Shown: positions 47,104 to 57,274 of the stretch, piece after piece
Layout: each line of letters opens with the position of its first letter
Position numbering within the stretch: the first letter of the stretch is position 1
Assembly (NCBI GenBank): GCA_037783415.1
Contig: JAZGTN010000022.1
Span: forward strand, 1,674,001-1,738,000
Reading direction: 5' to 3'
Length of the DNA: 64,000 bases
Source of the DNA: Leptasterias polaris
Lineage: Eukaryota; Echinodermata; Asteroidea; Forcipulatida; Asteriidae
Program-made: the position numbers and the translations under genes
The notes under the pieces: generated by a model
What the model was told of the DNA's origin: nothing
What the model saw: only the letters and a program-made list of their open reading frames with translations
Database searches by the model: none

Positions 47104-47480
47104 TTAAAGGGACACGATGCTTTTGACTGGGCGATTTGGGCCATGAAAAGTGTTTGTTATGAAATGAATTGAAATTAATCTGGTTGGAAAGATGTTTTAA
47201 AAGTAGAATACAATGATCCACACAAATATGCCTCGAAATTGTGTGGTTTTCCTTTTACTTTGTGAACTAACACGGTCCGCCATTTTATGGAGTCAAAATT
47301 TTGATTCCACAAAATGGCAGACAGTGTTAGTTCAGGAAGTTTGAGGAAAACCACATAGTTTTATGGCAAATTTGTGCGGATCAATATACTCTACATCTTT
47401 CCAACCATACTCATTTCAATTCATTTCATAATTAACGCTTTTCATAGCCCTAATCGCCCAAGAAAACGTGTCTTTTTAAA
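47104..47480. mobile_element. TTAA-type hairpin MITE, family 2, copy 2 (complete)
   Basis: TTAA begins the element (47104-47107) and closes it (about 47476-47479). The whole element folds back. Outer arms are AGGGACACGATGC / CGTGTCTTT and TGGGCGATTTGGGCCATGAA / its approximate complement, and the inner arms are TTTGTGAACTAACACGG / GTGTTAGTTCAGGAAG. Each arm is about 170 bp. It is a piggyBac-like MITE by its TTAA ends. I recall similar repeats from many marine invertebrates, but could not check. Confidence 0.8.
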
Positions 47481-47539
47481 CTACGATTCGGGTCCCTTCG
47501 CATCGCAATAATTTACACACAGGTTATAGCCCTTTACAC

Positions 47540-47690
47540 TCTAAACATTCCCGAGCCAGAATTGAACCCGACTCCTGGTTCTAGGGGGGCCTGACCGATT
47601 CCCAGGTGAGGATGACCAAAAAAGTGTTCAAACAATTTGATTTTTACTCGGATTCTGCGTCAATTTGACCCAAAATAATAAACGTTTAAC
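47540..47690 (+). repeat. GGTCA/TGACC-type repeat relative
   Basis: Contains ACCCGACTCCTGGTTCTAGG, GGCCTGACCGATTCCC and GGATTCTGCGTCAATTTGACC. It parallels 55420-55690 and 62185-62310 without the tandem amplification. Confidence 0.5.
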
Positions 47691-48144
47691 AAAATTCATT
47701 ATCGCGTTACAAAAACGTGCACAATAATGCGGGCTTTATACTGTAAAGGTTTCTTCATGTAGTAATTCAACAATGAAGTGAGACTTATGAGCTGTGGGGT
47801 TAAGTACAACTTGAGTCGGAACATTTAGTCGTGTGAAATGAACATAGTTTGCTTTTTGACAAGGCTCTTGTGTTGAATTTACTACAATTACGAACCTTAT
47901 AGTCGTAATGTTCACCTAATTATTGTGTGGACTGATGTGTCAGCAACGGTCAAAATTGAAGCCAATGTGCAATCAATGGTATATGCTACAATTACTACTG
48001 TTTTCATTTAGGGATCAACAGACTTCAAGAACAAAATTGAAGTGTCCACTAAATATGTACAGGTTAGGCAGTTGAGTAGAAGTAAAAAAGCAGAAGCTGT
48101 AAATGTGTCATTTAATACGACAGGTTCAGTTGATTGTTCAGTTG

Positions 48145-48410
48145 ATGATACAATCATTGGACTTGGCACGCAGTCTCAGAGACGTCAGCCATGATGAAGA
48201 TATTCGTTTGGCTATAGGGCCATCGCAGATTTTGTCCTTGGCATAGCATAACAAGCAATTACAGCCATTTTGAAAGTTATGTAACTATTGTTTGTTAACC
48301 TATACCGATAGTTTTTCACATTTTGAATCTGCGATGGTCTTATAGAACCACCCATCCCTTGGATGACACACTCTGGCTGTGTACCAAATTCCATGCTTGC
48401 ATCATCAAAG
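48145..48410. mobile_element. Palindromic TIR element, family 3, copy 1
   Basis: The inner inverted repeat is CTATAGGGCCATCGCAGATT at 48212 against AATCTGCGATGGTCTTATAG ending at 48345. An outer, weaker one pairs GGCACGCAGTCTCAGAG with CTCTGGCTGTGTACC. A second copy lies at 61660-61900. TATA at the inner ends may hide a TA target duplication of a Tc1/mariner-type MITE. Confidence 0.65.
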
Positions 48411-48476
48411 AAACAATTTCCCAAACGTTTCCCCTTTCTCCAAATTAGGTTGCTACTTTAGCAGTATTGATTTGAA

Positions 48477-48740
48477 GGTTTGCATGGTGGAGGGATGATG
48501 GAGGCTTGCGGATACATCTTACTTTGTAAATATCTTTGCTGGGTGGTTGGTTCTTAGAAGAACCGGATGTTTACTAGACGTTTCAATCACTGTCTTCATC
48601 AGGAGATGATGATGGGCTTAATCTCTTGATGACAGAGAGAGTTTGCTTTTCAAAATGTCGAGTACACCTTTGGCTCTTCTCAGAACCACACTCTCACCAA
48701 ACAGATTTAATTCATGGTGTCACCGCAAAACTCTATGTTA
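48477..48740. repeat. Repeat with GGTTCTTAGAAGAACC palindrome
   Basis: Contains GGTTCTTAGAAGAACCGG, ACGTTTCAATCACTGTCTTC, ATCAGGAGATGATGATGGG and CTCTTCTCAGAACCACACTC. Its ends (AAGGTTTGCATGGTGG and ATGGTGTCACCGCAAAAC) resemble those of the element at 63373-63536, so it is probably a longer relative. Confidence 0.5.
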
Positions 48741-48741
48741 T

Positions 48742-49187
48742 TTAAAAGTTGTACAGGATTGGTAAGGATACCCCCCCCCCCCCCAAAAAAAATAATAATT
48801 AAAAATAATAATAATCAGTTTGAAAGCTTACTGATTATAAAATTCATAATAGAAGCCCTTTTCTAAGAGAACAAATTCCAACAAAAATGAAGTTAAATTC
48901 AAGTAAATTTAGTCTGAAAATCAAAATAAAATAAATAATAATAATAATAATCAACAACAACGCAACAGCTGATTTCGGTTGTTAAAACACAATTCGGTAC
49001 AATATGTTTACCTTCTGAAATTGTTGAATGTTGTTTTCCCCACTATTTTCTCCTGACTCACATAAAAGATTAAACCTAAATTCTAACATGTTTGTTATTT
49101 CATATATGATTGGTCGCACAAAACATTAACACTCTCTGCGACGATTACATTTTTACTAGCTCTACCCATCCCGTATAACACCTTTAA
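48742..49187 (+). mobile_element. TTAA-type MITE, copy I
   Basis: TTAA at 48742-48745 and 49184-49187 bracket 446 bp. The left end AAGTTGTACAGGATTGGTAA mirrors the right end TACCCATCCCGTATAACACC. The internal order CTGATTTCGGTTGTT, CTATTTTCTCCTGACTCAC, TGTTTGTTATTTCATATATG is that of copies C and D. It carries a C14 run (48771-48784) and an AAT microsatellite. Confidence 0.8.
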
Positions 49188-49239
49188 CAGGAATCCAGTT
49201 TCACACTTTGAATCGCCATTATTTTGATCTTTACGATCA

Positions 49240-49430
49240 GGGCCCTCTTTCATAGAGCTGCTTAAGTACACAAAGTAGCTAAGCACAACAAAAATCGCTT
49301 GAGAATAAGGTTACCAGCCAAACTACTATGTCTCATGTACAATTTGTGACTGGTATCCTGCTCATTTCTGCTTAGCAAACAATTGTTAAGCAACATTTTC
49401 TGCTTAAGCAACTCTATGAAATTTGGCCCA
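49240..49430. mobile_element. GGGCC-ended MITE, family 4, copy 1
   Basis: The left end GGGCCCTCTTTCATAGAGCT GCTTAAG mirrors the right end GCTTAAGCAACTCTATGAAA TTTGGCCC. The interior holds GACTGGTATCCTGCTC and TTGTTAAGCAACATTTTCTG. No coding capacity. Confidence 0.75.
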
Positions 49431-50185
49431 GGTAGGATGTATAGCCCACGATCCATCTAAGTTGTTAATATTGAATCCACCGGCTACAAACACATCATCG
49501 ACCCTCTTTCGTGTAGTTATTATTTATACAAGAACCAACGGATTATGAACTGTATACTTGCGTTACATCCAATGCCTTGGCCGTAGGGGAAACTGCAATT
49601 ACTACCGTGATCGGGGGAATAGGAGGCGGGAAACTAAACCAATTTTTATGGCGGCTTCATTTGTTATGAACTTGATTTGATCCCAAGGTTCCGTGAAGTT
49701 TGACATTTCACAATTATCAGAAGAAAAACAGTTCCTTTGCTTACCCTTTTTTCTGCAATCAGATTTTATCCGGATTGACTCCGAGCGTCAGCTCCAAGAT
49801 GATCACTGCCGTACGAGCTTGACCTCCCACACACTGAACTGTTCTGTGATGGGAGAATAGATATTCCACTATTATGTTAAAGTTATTAACTCTCAGCATG
49901 TCTCGGTTGATAAACTGCGAGCTTCGAGGCTCAGCTTTTGGAATTTTGAATGGTTATCATGAACGCAAGGCATATCAACAAGGTACACGGCCTTTCCATA
50001 TTCAGTTAGTTAAACAAGCTGGATTTATAAACAGACTGATATATAAATATTTTGATCACAAGTGGCATTTCATTTGAGTAAACATAAATAAGCACCTTAA
50101 CAAGATTCTCTAGAAAACAACCTTGGTTTCTGATTGTTTTCTGGCTGGAAGTTTAGGTCAAGCGCTCGTTGGGTGACCTCCCCCA
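49431..50185. other. No recognised feature
   Basis: No supported exon or repeat. Confidence 0.3.
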
Positions 50186-50206
50186 CCCCCCCCCCCCCCC
50201 CCCCCC
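50186..50206. repeat. Poly-C run (21 C)
   Basis: Twenty-one consecutive C preceded by CCCCA. The 134-codon open frame through it (proline run) lacks support. Confidence 0.9.
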
Positions 50207-51244
50207 ACCACCACCCAGTAAACTGAAGGTAACACACGACGGCATAAAATACTTCAACAAATCCATGAGCACCAAGGTCCCTGGAAGAGAGGACCTCTTT
50301 ATAGCACGCCGACTGCTTTCTATGACGTTTATGCTTCGCTCAAAAGATATCAAACAAGAAAAAACAAAATCCCGCCAAAAATGTTCATACTTAGCGAGCC
50401 GTTTTACCCGATGGAGAAGTGACTACAACGTCTTCGTGTGTTACGTCATGGTGAGTGCTATTCGTTTTATATTATACGTTCATCATCACTCTGCGCATTC
50501 GAAATCACCCTTTCATCAGACTCGGCTGTGCGTACCTACGCACAAAAGCACACCACCGAAATGCTTCATTTAATTGCGTCTTTTAATCATACAATGTTTA
50601 GTAGTATATGTACAGACACAAGACTGGCAAGAACGTGCTTAAAAAGCACCGGTTCACGTGATTAGGTTCAACAATGGATCCGCTCATTGGCAACTCTCCA
50701 TTAATGACATCGAGGAGTTGACGTTGTGGTTGATGTTGTTTTAAGGGGTGTTGGTTCGTGAAGACGCGGGAACTAATTGACAACCAACGGGACGTCAGCA
50801 GACAGTTATTGCACAATGACTTGAACTAATAAGTCACAACGGATAGTCGTCACGGGAAAAACAATTCATTGCAAAAAATAAGAAACGTCTGGAAGTTTAC
50901 CTGTTAATTAATCATCCGATTGGATTAGCGATTTTAGAAGGCGGATTCTGTTTTGGTGATATTTCCACAATCATTCTAAACTTGATTTTAATTTCCTTTT
51001 TTATTTTTTTTTATTTAACCAGGGTATAGCCCCACAATTTACACACCAGCATACATGCACTATAAATCGTCATCATAAAGAGTCGACTGCTGAGCAGGTT
51101 GACACAAGCTTTCCCCCATCATACCCTCAGCCTGTTTTACCCAGGAAATAAACACAAAAGAGGCTTTAAAAATTACCACAAACTATATTATCTATAAACT
51201 ATATTATTTTATTTTCTGACATTACCGTTAGCAGAAACTTTATT

Positions 51245-51277
51245 GGGGGTAGGGGTATCGCGGGTTGGGGGTGGGGG
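51245..51277 (+). repeat. G-quadruplex candidate
   Basis: Five G runs of 3-5 within 33 bp (GGGGGTAGGGG, CGGG, GGGGGTGGGGG), formed by about two copies of a 20-23-bp unit. Confidence 0.6.
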
Positions 51278-51851
51278 TATCGCATGGTAGGTGGGGTTTA
51301 ATGACGACGTTATAAGCAAAGCTGTTCATCCATAAATTACAGGGGGTTACAGCTGGAGATCCCTGACAGCATTAAATACAAACTGTACTTGACTTGCTTT
51401 CGACCTTGTTTGCTGTCGCACTTTGTTATTAAGTTTATCTTGGGTTTCTATCCGGATCAATTTGCCAGTCTATGATGATATGTTACAGCACTGCTTCAAA
51501 ACTAAGATTGACCCAAAACCAACGGTCACACACACAAATCATTCCGAAATAATCTACTGATGCTGTAGGGTAGAAAAAGCAACAGTCATGTAATTAAAGA
51601 CTGTCTCTCAAGATAACTCAACCACGATATTCAGCGAGAGAGGGCGCCTTCTTCTTTCAACATGGATCAGAGCTGTGTATGGTATTGAGAGAGTTGCGAC
51701 ATAGAGGGACCCTTTTCTTTGTTCACGTGGTTGCTGGGCGCCATTTTCGGTTTAAATACAGCACAATATGCAGTCTGGTCTGGCACCCTTTTGCGCACAT
51801 GTTCTATTTGGGTTTAATTTGTTAACGAAAATGGTTTCTAATCGCAATACA

Positions 51852-52006
51852 CCGATCCATTAAGCCACGCCCATTTCTCATTGACCAATCACAACCGCGA
51901 AATCTGATCACCATTTGAGCCGTTTGGTGATCTTTGCACTAATGGTGATCCGGTTTCGCGGCTGTGATTGGTCAACTCGTAAGGAGGCGGGGCTTAATGG
52001 ATCGAT
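51852..52006. mobile_element. 155-bp palindromic MITE
   Basis: Left arm CGATCCATTAAGCCACGCCC and TGACCAATCACAACCGCGAA mirror right arm TTCGCGGCTGTGATTGGTCA and GGGGCTTAATGGATCG. Inner ATCACCAT / ATGGTGAT pairs close the hairpin. Interior coding capacity is nil. Confidence 0.8.
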
Positions 52007-52796
52007 CTATTTGTCACAACTCACTCAAAAACGGCTCTGACATGGATAGGTTCACCATGCTCCCCTCACCAACCAATGTGCTTACTATTCAAAAATACTA
52101 TTAAAACCTTAAATCAAATCACTGCAAATCAAATAAGACATTCTATAACAACTGTACTTCTTGTTATGTTATGTTAGTATTTGCATTTTCGGGCTGTTCT
52201 CATACAAAATGGAAACATGCCTGAACGAGAAACATATCTCCATCTTGTCCTCTTGAAAATGGTCCCGTCGCTTGTCAGCAAAAAGAGGGGCCATTTTAGG
52301 GAGCTAGTGTACAAAAAAATGCACCAGGATAAATAAAACAAATCCCTCTTCTTAAATACCGACACAGCGCCACCAAGGGGTTTATGCCTACACATGCCAA
52401 TCTACACGTCTACACGCGAATGAGGAGTACCCAGGACCTTTTCAAGTCAAAGTTGACAAATCTTAAAACATGTTGCCAGTTGAAATGTAAAGCCAAGACA
52501 AAGTAGAAATGAAGGCTCTTGGTGATTCCCATACAAAAAGTGACATTGTTCGTGGTTGATGATTTTCAAGAAACGTTCTCTTGAAAAGATTTTAAGGATA
52601 GTTTCTGGATTTTAACAAATCCGCAAAGGAGTGAGGTTGCCACGTGTCTTTTAATCTGCTAAGTTATTCACTACGTAGTAGTGGGTGTTGACAAATGATC
52701 CTAAGTAAATCAAAGTGAGAAGGATCGTCCCTGATAATGGAGAAAAAATTTAAATAATAAGCAACATCTGTAACACTAATAAAACAATGTACAGCG
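52007..52796. other. No recognised feature
   Basis: No supported exon or repeat. Confidence 0.3.
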
Positions 52797-53037
52797 TTTT
52801 CCTCTGCTTGCCGTAAGTAAAGAATCGGTGCTTACGGAAGCAAGTAATTCCGCGCTTACGTCAAGCGTATTTCACGGGTTAGCATGTAATGTTTGCTTGT
52901 GCGCTTGCGTAGTCCACGTTACCAGGCATTCTACGCTTACACAGCTAGCGCAGAAATTCGGCGCTTGCTCGTTAAACGGAGAAGGATGATCGCAAGCGCA
53001 GAATTCGGCGGTAAGCAGAGCCATGAAATTGGGCCCC
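52797..53037 (-). mobile_element. GGGCC-ended MITE, family 4-like, copy 2
   Basis: The right end reads AGCAGAGCCATGAAATTGGG CCCC, the complement of a GGGGCCCAATTTCATGGCTC terminus like that of family 4. The interior repeats GCGCTTAC/GTAAGCG-type words (GGTGCTTACGGAAGC, GCGCTTGCGTAG, AAGCGCAGAATTCGGCG). The left end is poorly matched. Confidence 0.6.
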
Positions 53038-53563
53038 ACACAGATGATCCGAAAAAAGGCTGTCGGTAATCCTCTCAACGCTGCTTTTTGTTTTAATTAT
53101 TGAACAACTCTAAATTAAGTATAGGCAACAATTACAGACAACCCTTTCTTTACAAGCAAACGTTTTCATGTGGTAGGCTTGTGGCAAGTCTATAGTTCAC
53201 GCGGACGACCATTATAAGCCAACACAAGAGGGCAGCGTACATGCGCTTCTTTATCCAAAGAATGTTAACATTTCCACTGTTTATATTGTTATTACTTTTT
53301 GAATATTAGTTTTAATCATTATGGATCCGATGGTAACAAACAATAGTGTTAACCCCGAGTTGTGCATTGTTTTTGTTATATATTGCTGTGGTTTTAAAAC
53401 ATATTTAAACATCAATCATAACTAATCGGATGCTATTGTTTTTATTTCTGGTATTCTAATGTTGTTGGTTATGAGTAGTTTAATCATTTTCACAGGATAC
53501 TTGGATGAAATTATTATTTGTACCACATTCCAGTCTCTTATTTTTTATTTCTTTTTTTTTTAG

Positions 53564-53656
53564 ATCAAGAGGAAAGTTGCACAAATAAAAGCAGACATGA
53601 ATGAAACTAATTTTAGAAATAGGCGTAATCGGGATATAATGCACTCAATTACATGA
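53564..53656 (+). CDS. Candidate terminal exon, 30 codons
   Basis: A very strong acceptor (TTTCTTTTTTTTTTAG) precedes I-K-R-K-V-A-Q-I-K-A-D-M-N-E-T and a further 15 basic/Asn-rich residues before TGA at 53654. AATAAA words follow at about 53769. There is no matching upstream exon, and the frame is short enough to be chance. Confidence 0.22.
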   Translation: MKRKVAQIKADMNETNFRNRRNRDIMHSIT

Positions 53657-55429
53657 CGAAAAGAGAATCCAACAGTAAAAACACCAGATTCATTGAGTAA
53701 AAGCTGACAGAATCGACAGAATAGAGTACAGTCTGACATAAATGTTACACAATCTCAGACATACTCTTAATAAATTGCATGACAAAATAGAGAAAAACTT
53801 ACACGCAATTACCGAGAACGAGAACCGAGCAGTTTAAAGTGTCGGGCAGAATGAAGGTCTATAACCCGTCCTACTTCCTTGTAAATTGTATGAAATAAAT
53901 GAGTAATGCATACAATTCTTTGCAAACCCCTCCACTGATAAACCTGACTTTAATGCTATTTGGCAAATTACAAGAGGCTGTTATACAGCAGAAGTATTTA
54001 CAACAAAAATACAGTAGAGTGAACCAATTAAAACACAATTATGCAAAATTCGCGTCAACATATTAGCTGGGACTTAAACAAACCATTCGATGTGATTTCC
54101 TATCAGCATTGCATCTTAAGTAAACACTCAGGCAAACTACTTGGGAATTCAAATGCACAGAAACTGACCACTCCCCCACATTATTTCGCCTTCAGTTAAA
54201 AACGTATGATATCAATACGTCAACATTATTCTCCAAGATTAAACGATCGTACAGACAAACAAGTCAATGGAATTGTGATTAATTTATTGAATCCGTTTGA
54301 GTAATGTTTTTTATCCAGACGAGCATAATGATGTTCAGTGATCTAAGCATTACCAAAAAATGATAACATACTGTGGCAAAGTACAAAGTTCTGCGTTACT
54401 AATTATGAGTATACATTATACAAGCAGCTTTTGAGTTTGTTCCGGAATGTTTAATTATGGTATTTTAAAACTGCATCTCTTTTTCAGATTATTCTCTTAG
54501 CGTAACACACCAGTTTCATCTTCGGGACTCGATCAAGAGGTTTTTGCACAGCCGAACGTAAAATGCAACTACGAAGTCTGGCATTTGGGTTTGCGATCTT
54601 GACAAGGAGTAAATAACCCTGTTTAAATTACAGTAGTTCAGAAAGTTTTTTTTTTTTTTACAAAGTAATATTGAATAATGCTTAACATATCGATAGGAAA
54701 AATTTAATATTTGTTCACATTAAGAATTCAGAATTCACAGCTGCCGTTTTAAAGATTAAAGGAATGAGATTCCACAAAAGCATTTACTAGCATACCACAA
54801 ACAAAGTAAAAGAAGGGGTAAAAGTTAAAATATAAAATGTATAGATACAAAATAAATTCAACACAAAAGCAGCGCGCACTTTGGGCTATCATTCCATCTC
54901 CGGTTTGTAAAATCATTACACAAAATGTATCTAATCTCTTGTTGAGTAAGAAGAAGAGATAATATGACAATTGCCTACTACAAGGCTCTGAAGAGTCAGG
55001 GTAATCAAAATATAGAGTGAAAAGAAGGAAGAAGGGGAGCAAAGATAAAGATAACTGTTGATGTTGCGTTAGAGCTGGGCTCATTCGATTGCGCGGAAGC
55101 AGGAAACGGATAAGAGTTCCAAGGGGAGACGGTGCGAGGGAAGGACAAGTGCCCCGTTGTATTTTCCTTTGGGGAAGGTCGGGATATGGACACTGAGCTA
55201 ACAGAAATGTAGGCCAAGTATGGCAACAGGTGCGATCAGCAACCAATTAAAAGACCAGTTTAAACACGTGATATTGGTAATAACTTAAATAAAACTTAAA
55301 GATAAAAACTATTACAAGCAAAACCTAATTTTCGATGCAACACTTAATTCCTGGAAATTTGCAAAACTGGGGTAAAGTGCTTTAAATTGTGACTGCTTGG
55401 ACACTTTGTACACTCTACAAAAAAAAGCT
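53657..55429. other. No recognised feature
   Basis: A 165-codon minus-strand frame (54749-55246) has no motif and is opposite a purine-rich plus strand, so it is not called. Confidence 0.3.
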
Positions 55430-55690
55430 CAGCCCGGATTCTGGGTCCCAGGGGGCCTTACCCATTGCCGGGTCAGACTGACCCATTTCCGGGTCAGACT
55501 GACCCATTTCCGGGTCAGACTAACCCATTTCCGGGTCAGACTGACCCATTTCCGGGTCAGACTGACCCGGAAAGTGGTTAAGAAAGGAATTTTGACTTGG
55601 ATTCAGTGTCAGGTTTCAGTCATCTTTACATACAATTATGTGTCAAACTGACTCAGAAATGGGACACAGATCTAGGTCATTCTGACCCTG
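55430..55690 (+). repeat. Repeat with five 21-bp units carrying IR3 palindromes
   Basis: At 55470, 55491, 55512, 55533 and 55554 the word GGGTCAGACTGACCC recurs (the third copy has TAACCC), each separated by ATTTCC, giving an exact 21-bp period. Each is an inverted repeat GGTCA-n3-TGACC, the consensus shape of a steroid-type nuclear receptor site. It sits within a longer repeat family also seen at 47540 and 62185, where the unit occurs once or is decayed. Confidence 0.9.
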
Positions 55691-56361
55691 AAGTGTAATA
55701 TCATAATTATGTGTACTCCCAAAGAGACATTAACCCTTGTGTGCAACCAAATGACGGACACATCTGTATAGGGAAACGCTGGGATATCAAACAACGAATA
55801 CACATGAAACCGGCAACATTGTACATTATTGCAAATGTTGAGCACAACATTGTACATTATTGCAAATGTTGAATACATCAAAAATAAGAACCAGGAGGTA
55901 GTAAATAATTGTTTTTATCATCAAACCTGTACAAAATTAAAATGTTTAATTAATTCCCTACCTGAATGTGGAAAGACAAACAAATGACAGTGTAGACGCC
56001 TATGGCTTCACATCAGCAACGACTAACTTGGTAAGTACTCGCAATCTGCATGGATATTTCGAAGGCGTTGTCTCAGTTAATACTTATCACCGCGGGTTCA
56101 CTGACAGGCTCAGGTAGCCTTGTGAGGTAACGAAGACCCCTCAGTAGTTGTGTCGTCGTGTCCTCCCTTATTAGTGGCAGGAGTAAATGGCTTGCAACAC
56201 ACGCCCTTGCAAACGCCCCACTGTAAAACCAGACCAGTGTTGCTCATTACATAGATGAGCCATAGTGTGGAGAAATAACTCCGAGAAGTCTTGCAAGTGC
56301 GAGACGGTACCGAGAAGTGATGTCTTGATGACGCCATTTTGACAGACAATTTGAAAAGACG

Positions 56362-56538
56362 ATGCCGTACAAAAGACAAGAGAACTTGAAGCGGCCAGTT
56401 GTATCCTCAAAGGATTCGCAAAGCGGAAGTCGAAGGGGCCCCGAGGAGAAAAAAATGGATGCGGAATTAATCGGCATCGCGGCAGCTTTGAGCACAACAT
56501 TGTATCAGCCGATACTCCACATTTCTGTTAGTAGTTAA
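56362..56538 (+). CDS. Short open frame ending inside a foldback
   Basis: A 58-codon frame starts at ATG 56362 (MPYKRQENLKRPVV, then GSRRGPEEKKMDAELIGIAA) and ends at TAA 56536, inside the left arm of the 56509 foldback. The first half is basic and the second begins a small hydrophobic helix. Composition looks protein-like, but no family is recognised. The last ten codons belong to the mobile sequence, so any original frame was truncated by the insertion. Confidence 0.25.
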   Translation: MPYKRQENLKRPVVSSKDSQSGSRRGPEEKKMDAELIGIAAALSTTLYQPILHISVSS

Positions 56539-56980
56539 CGACAAAAAAGGGTCAACGAGTGACAGCACTTACCAACACAGATTACTACCTCGTCTCCCAG
56601 GTTACTACCTCTGTTGGCAGGTAACAGGAAGGAATGTAATCTGTATATGGGGCCTTTCTTTTGTTGATAAACAAAGTGCGCCGGATGGCATGGTCGGCCG
56701 AATTCAACATTTTCTGTAAATATTCATGAACGGAAACCCTAACCCTAACCCTAACCCTAACCCTAACCCTAACCCTAACCCTAACCCTAACTATTTATGA
56801 ATATTTGTGTAACACTGCTTCAAACTATGGCAATCTGTTTTTGATTTGCAGTTATGGCTTTCTATACTTTCCAACCTGGGTTACATTTCTGTTAGTAGTT
56901 AACGACAAAAAAGGGTCAACGAGTGACAGCGCTTACCAACACAGATTACTACCTCGTCTCCCAGAAATGTGGAGTATCGG
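56509..56980. mobile_element. Foldback element with telomere-repeat core
   Basis: Outer 19-bp perfect inverted repeats (CCGATACTCCACATTTCTG at 56509-56527, complement at 56962-56980) enclose an 82-bp direct repeat (56519-56600 and 56883-56964, one mismatch). In the centre lie small inverted arms (AAATATTCATGAA at 56718 and TTTATGAATATTT at 56794) around nine CCCTAA units. The architecture is non-coding and composite. Confidence 0.85.
56735..56790 (+). repeat. Interstitial telomere repeat (CCCTAA)9
   Basis: 56 bp of perfect AACCCT/CCCTAA repeats, the metazoan telomere sequence, lying between short inverted arms. Confidence 0.95.
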
Positions 56981-57183
56981 GTGATTGTATATACAAACTG
57001 TCCAAACAAATTAAGTCTTATGTGTGCATGTTGTTACTCTGACGAGTTTAATTACTGTAACATGAATGTCACACATCAAAGGGGATACGGAAGTGTTTAC
57101 GTTGAAATCTGCCAACCAGGTGTTAAGTATGAGTACATTTCCAACTAAATGTTACTGACATAAAAACAAACAAAAACATCAAT

Positions 57184-57230
<47 letters not shown>

Positions 57231-57274
57231 GCAGCAACAGCAACAACAACAACAACAACAACAACAACAGCAAC
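57184..57274 (+). repeat. CAG/CAA microsatellite
   Basis: About 30 CAG/CAA triplets. One frame is open on both sides for a total of about 55 codons (poly-Gln then H-V-D-N-F-E-K), without start or splice support. Confidence 0.9.

Noticed and set aside
50169..50573. 134-codon frame with a proline run
   Set aside because: The proline run is a C21 homopolymer, and there is no other support.
54749..55246. 165-codon minus-strand open frame
   Set aside because: Long but without a recognisable domain. It overlaps another open frame, and the composition reflects purine-rich plus-strand sequence.
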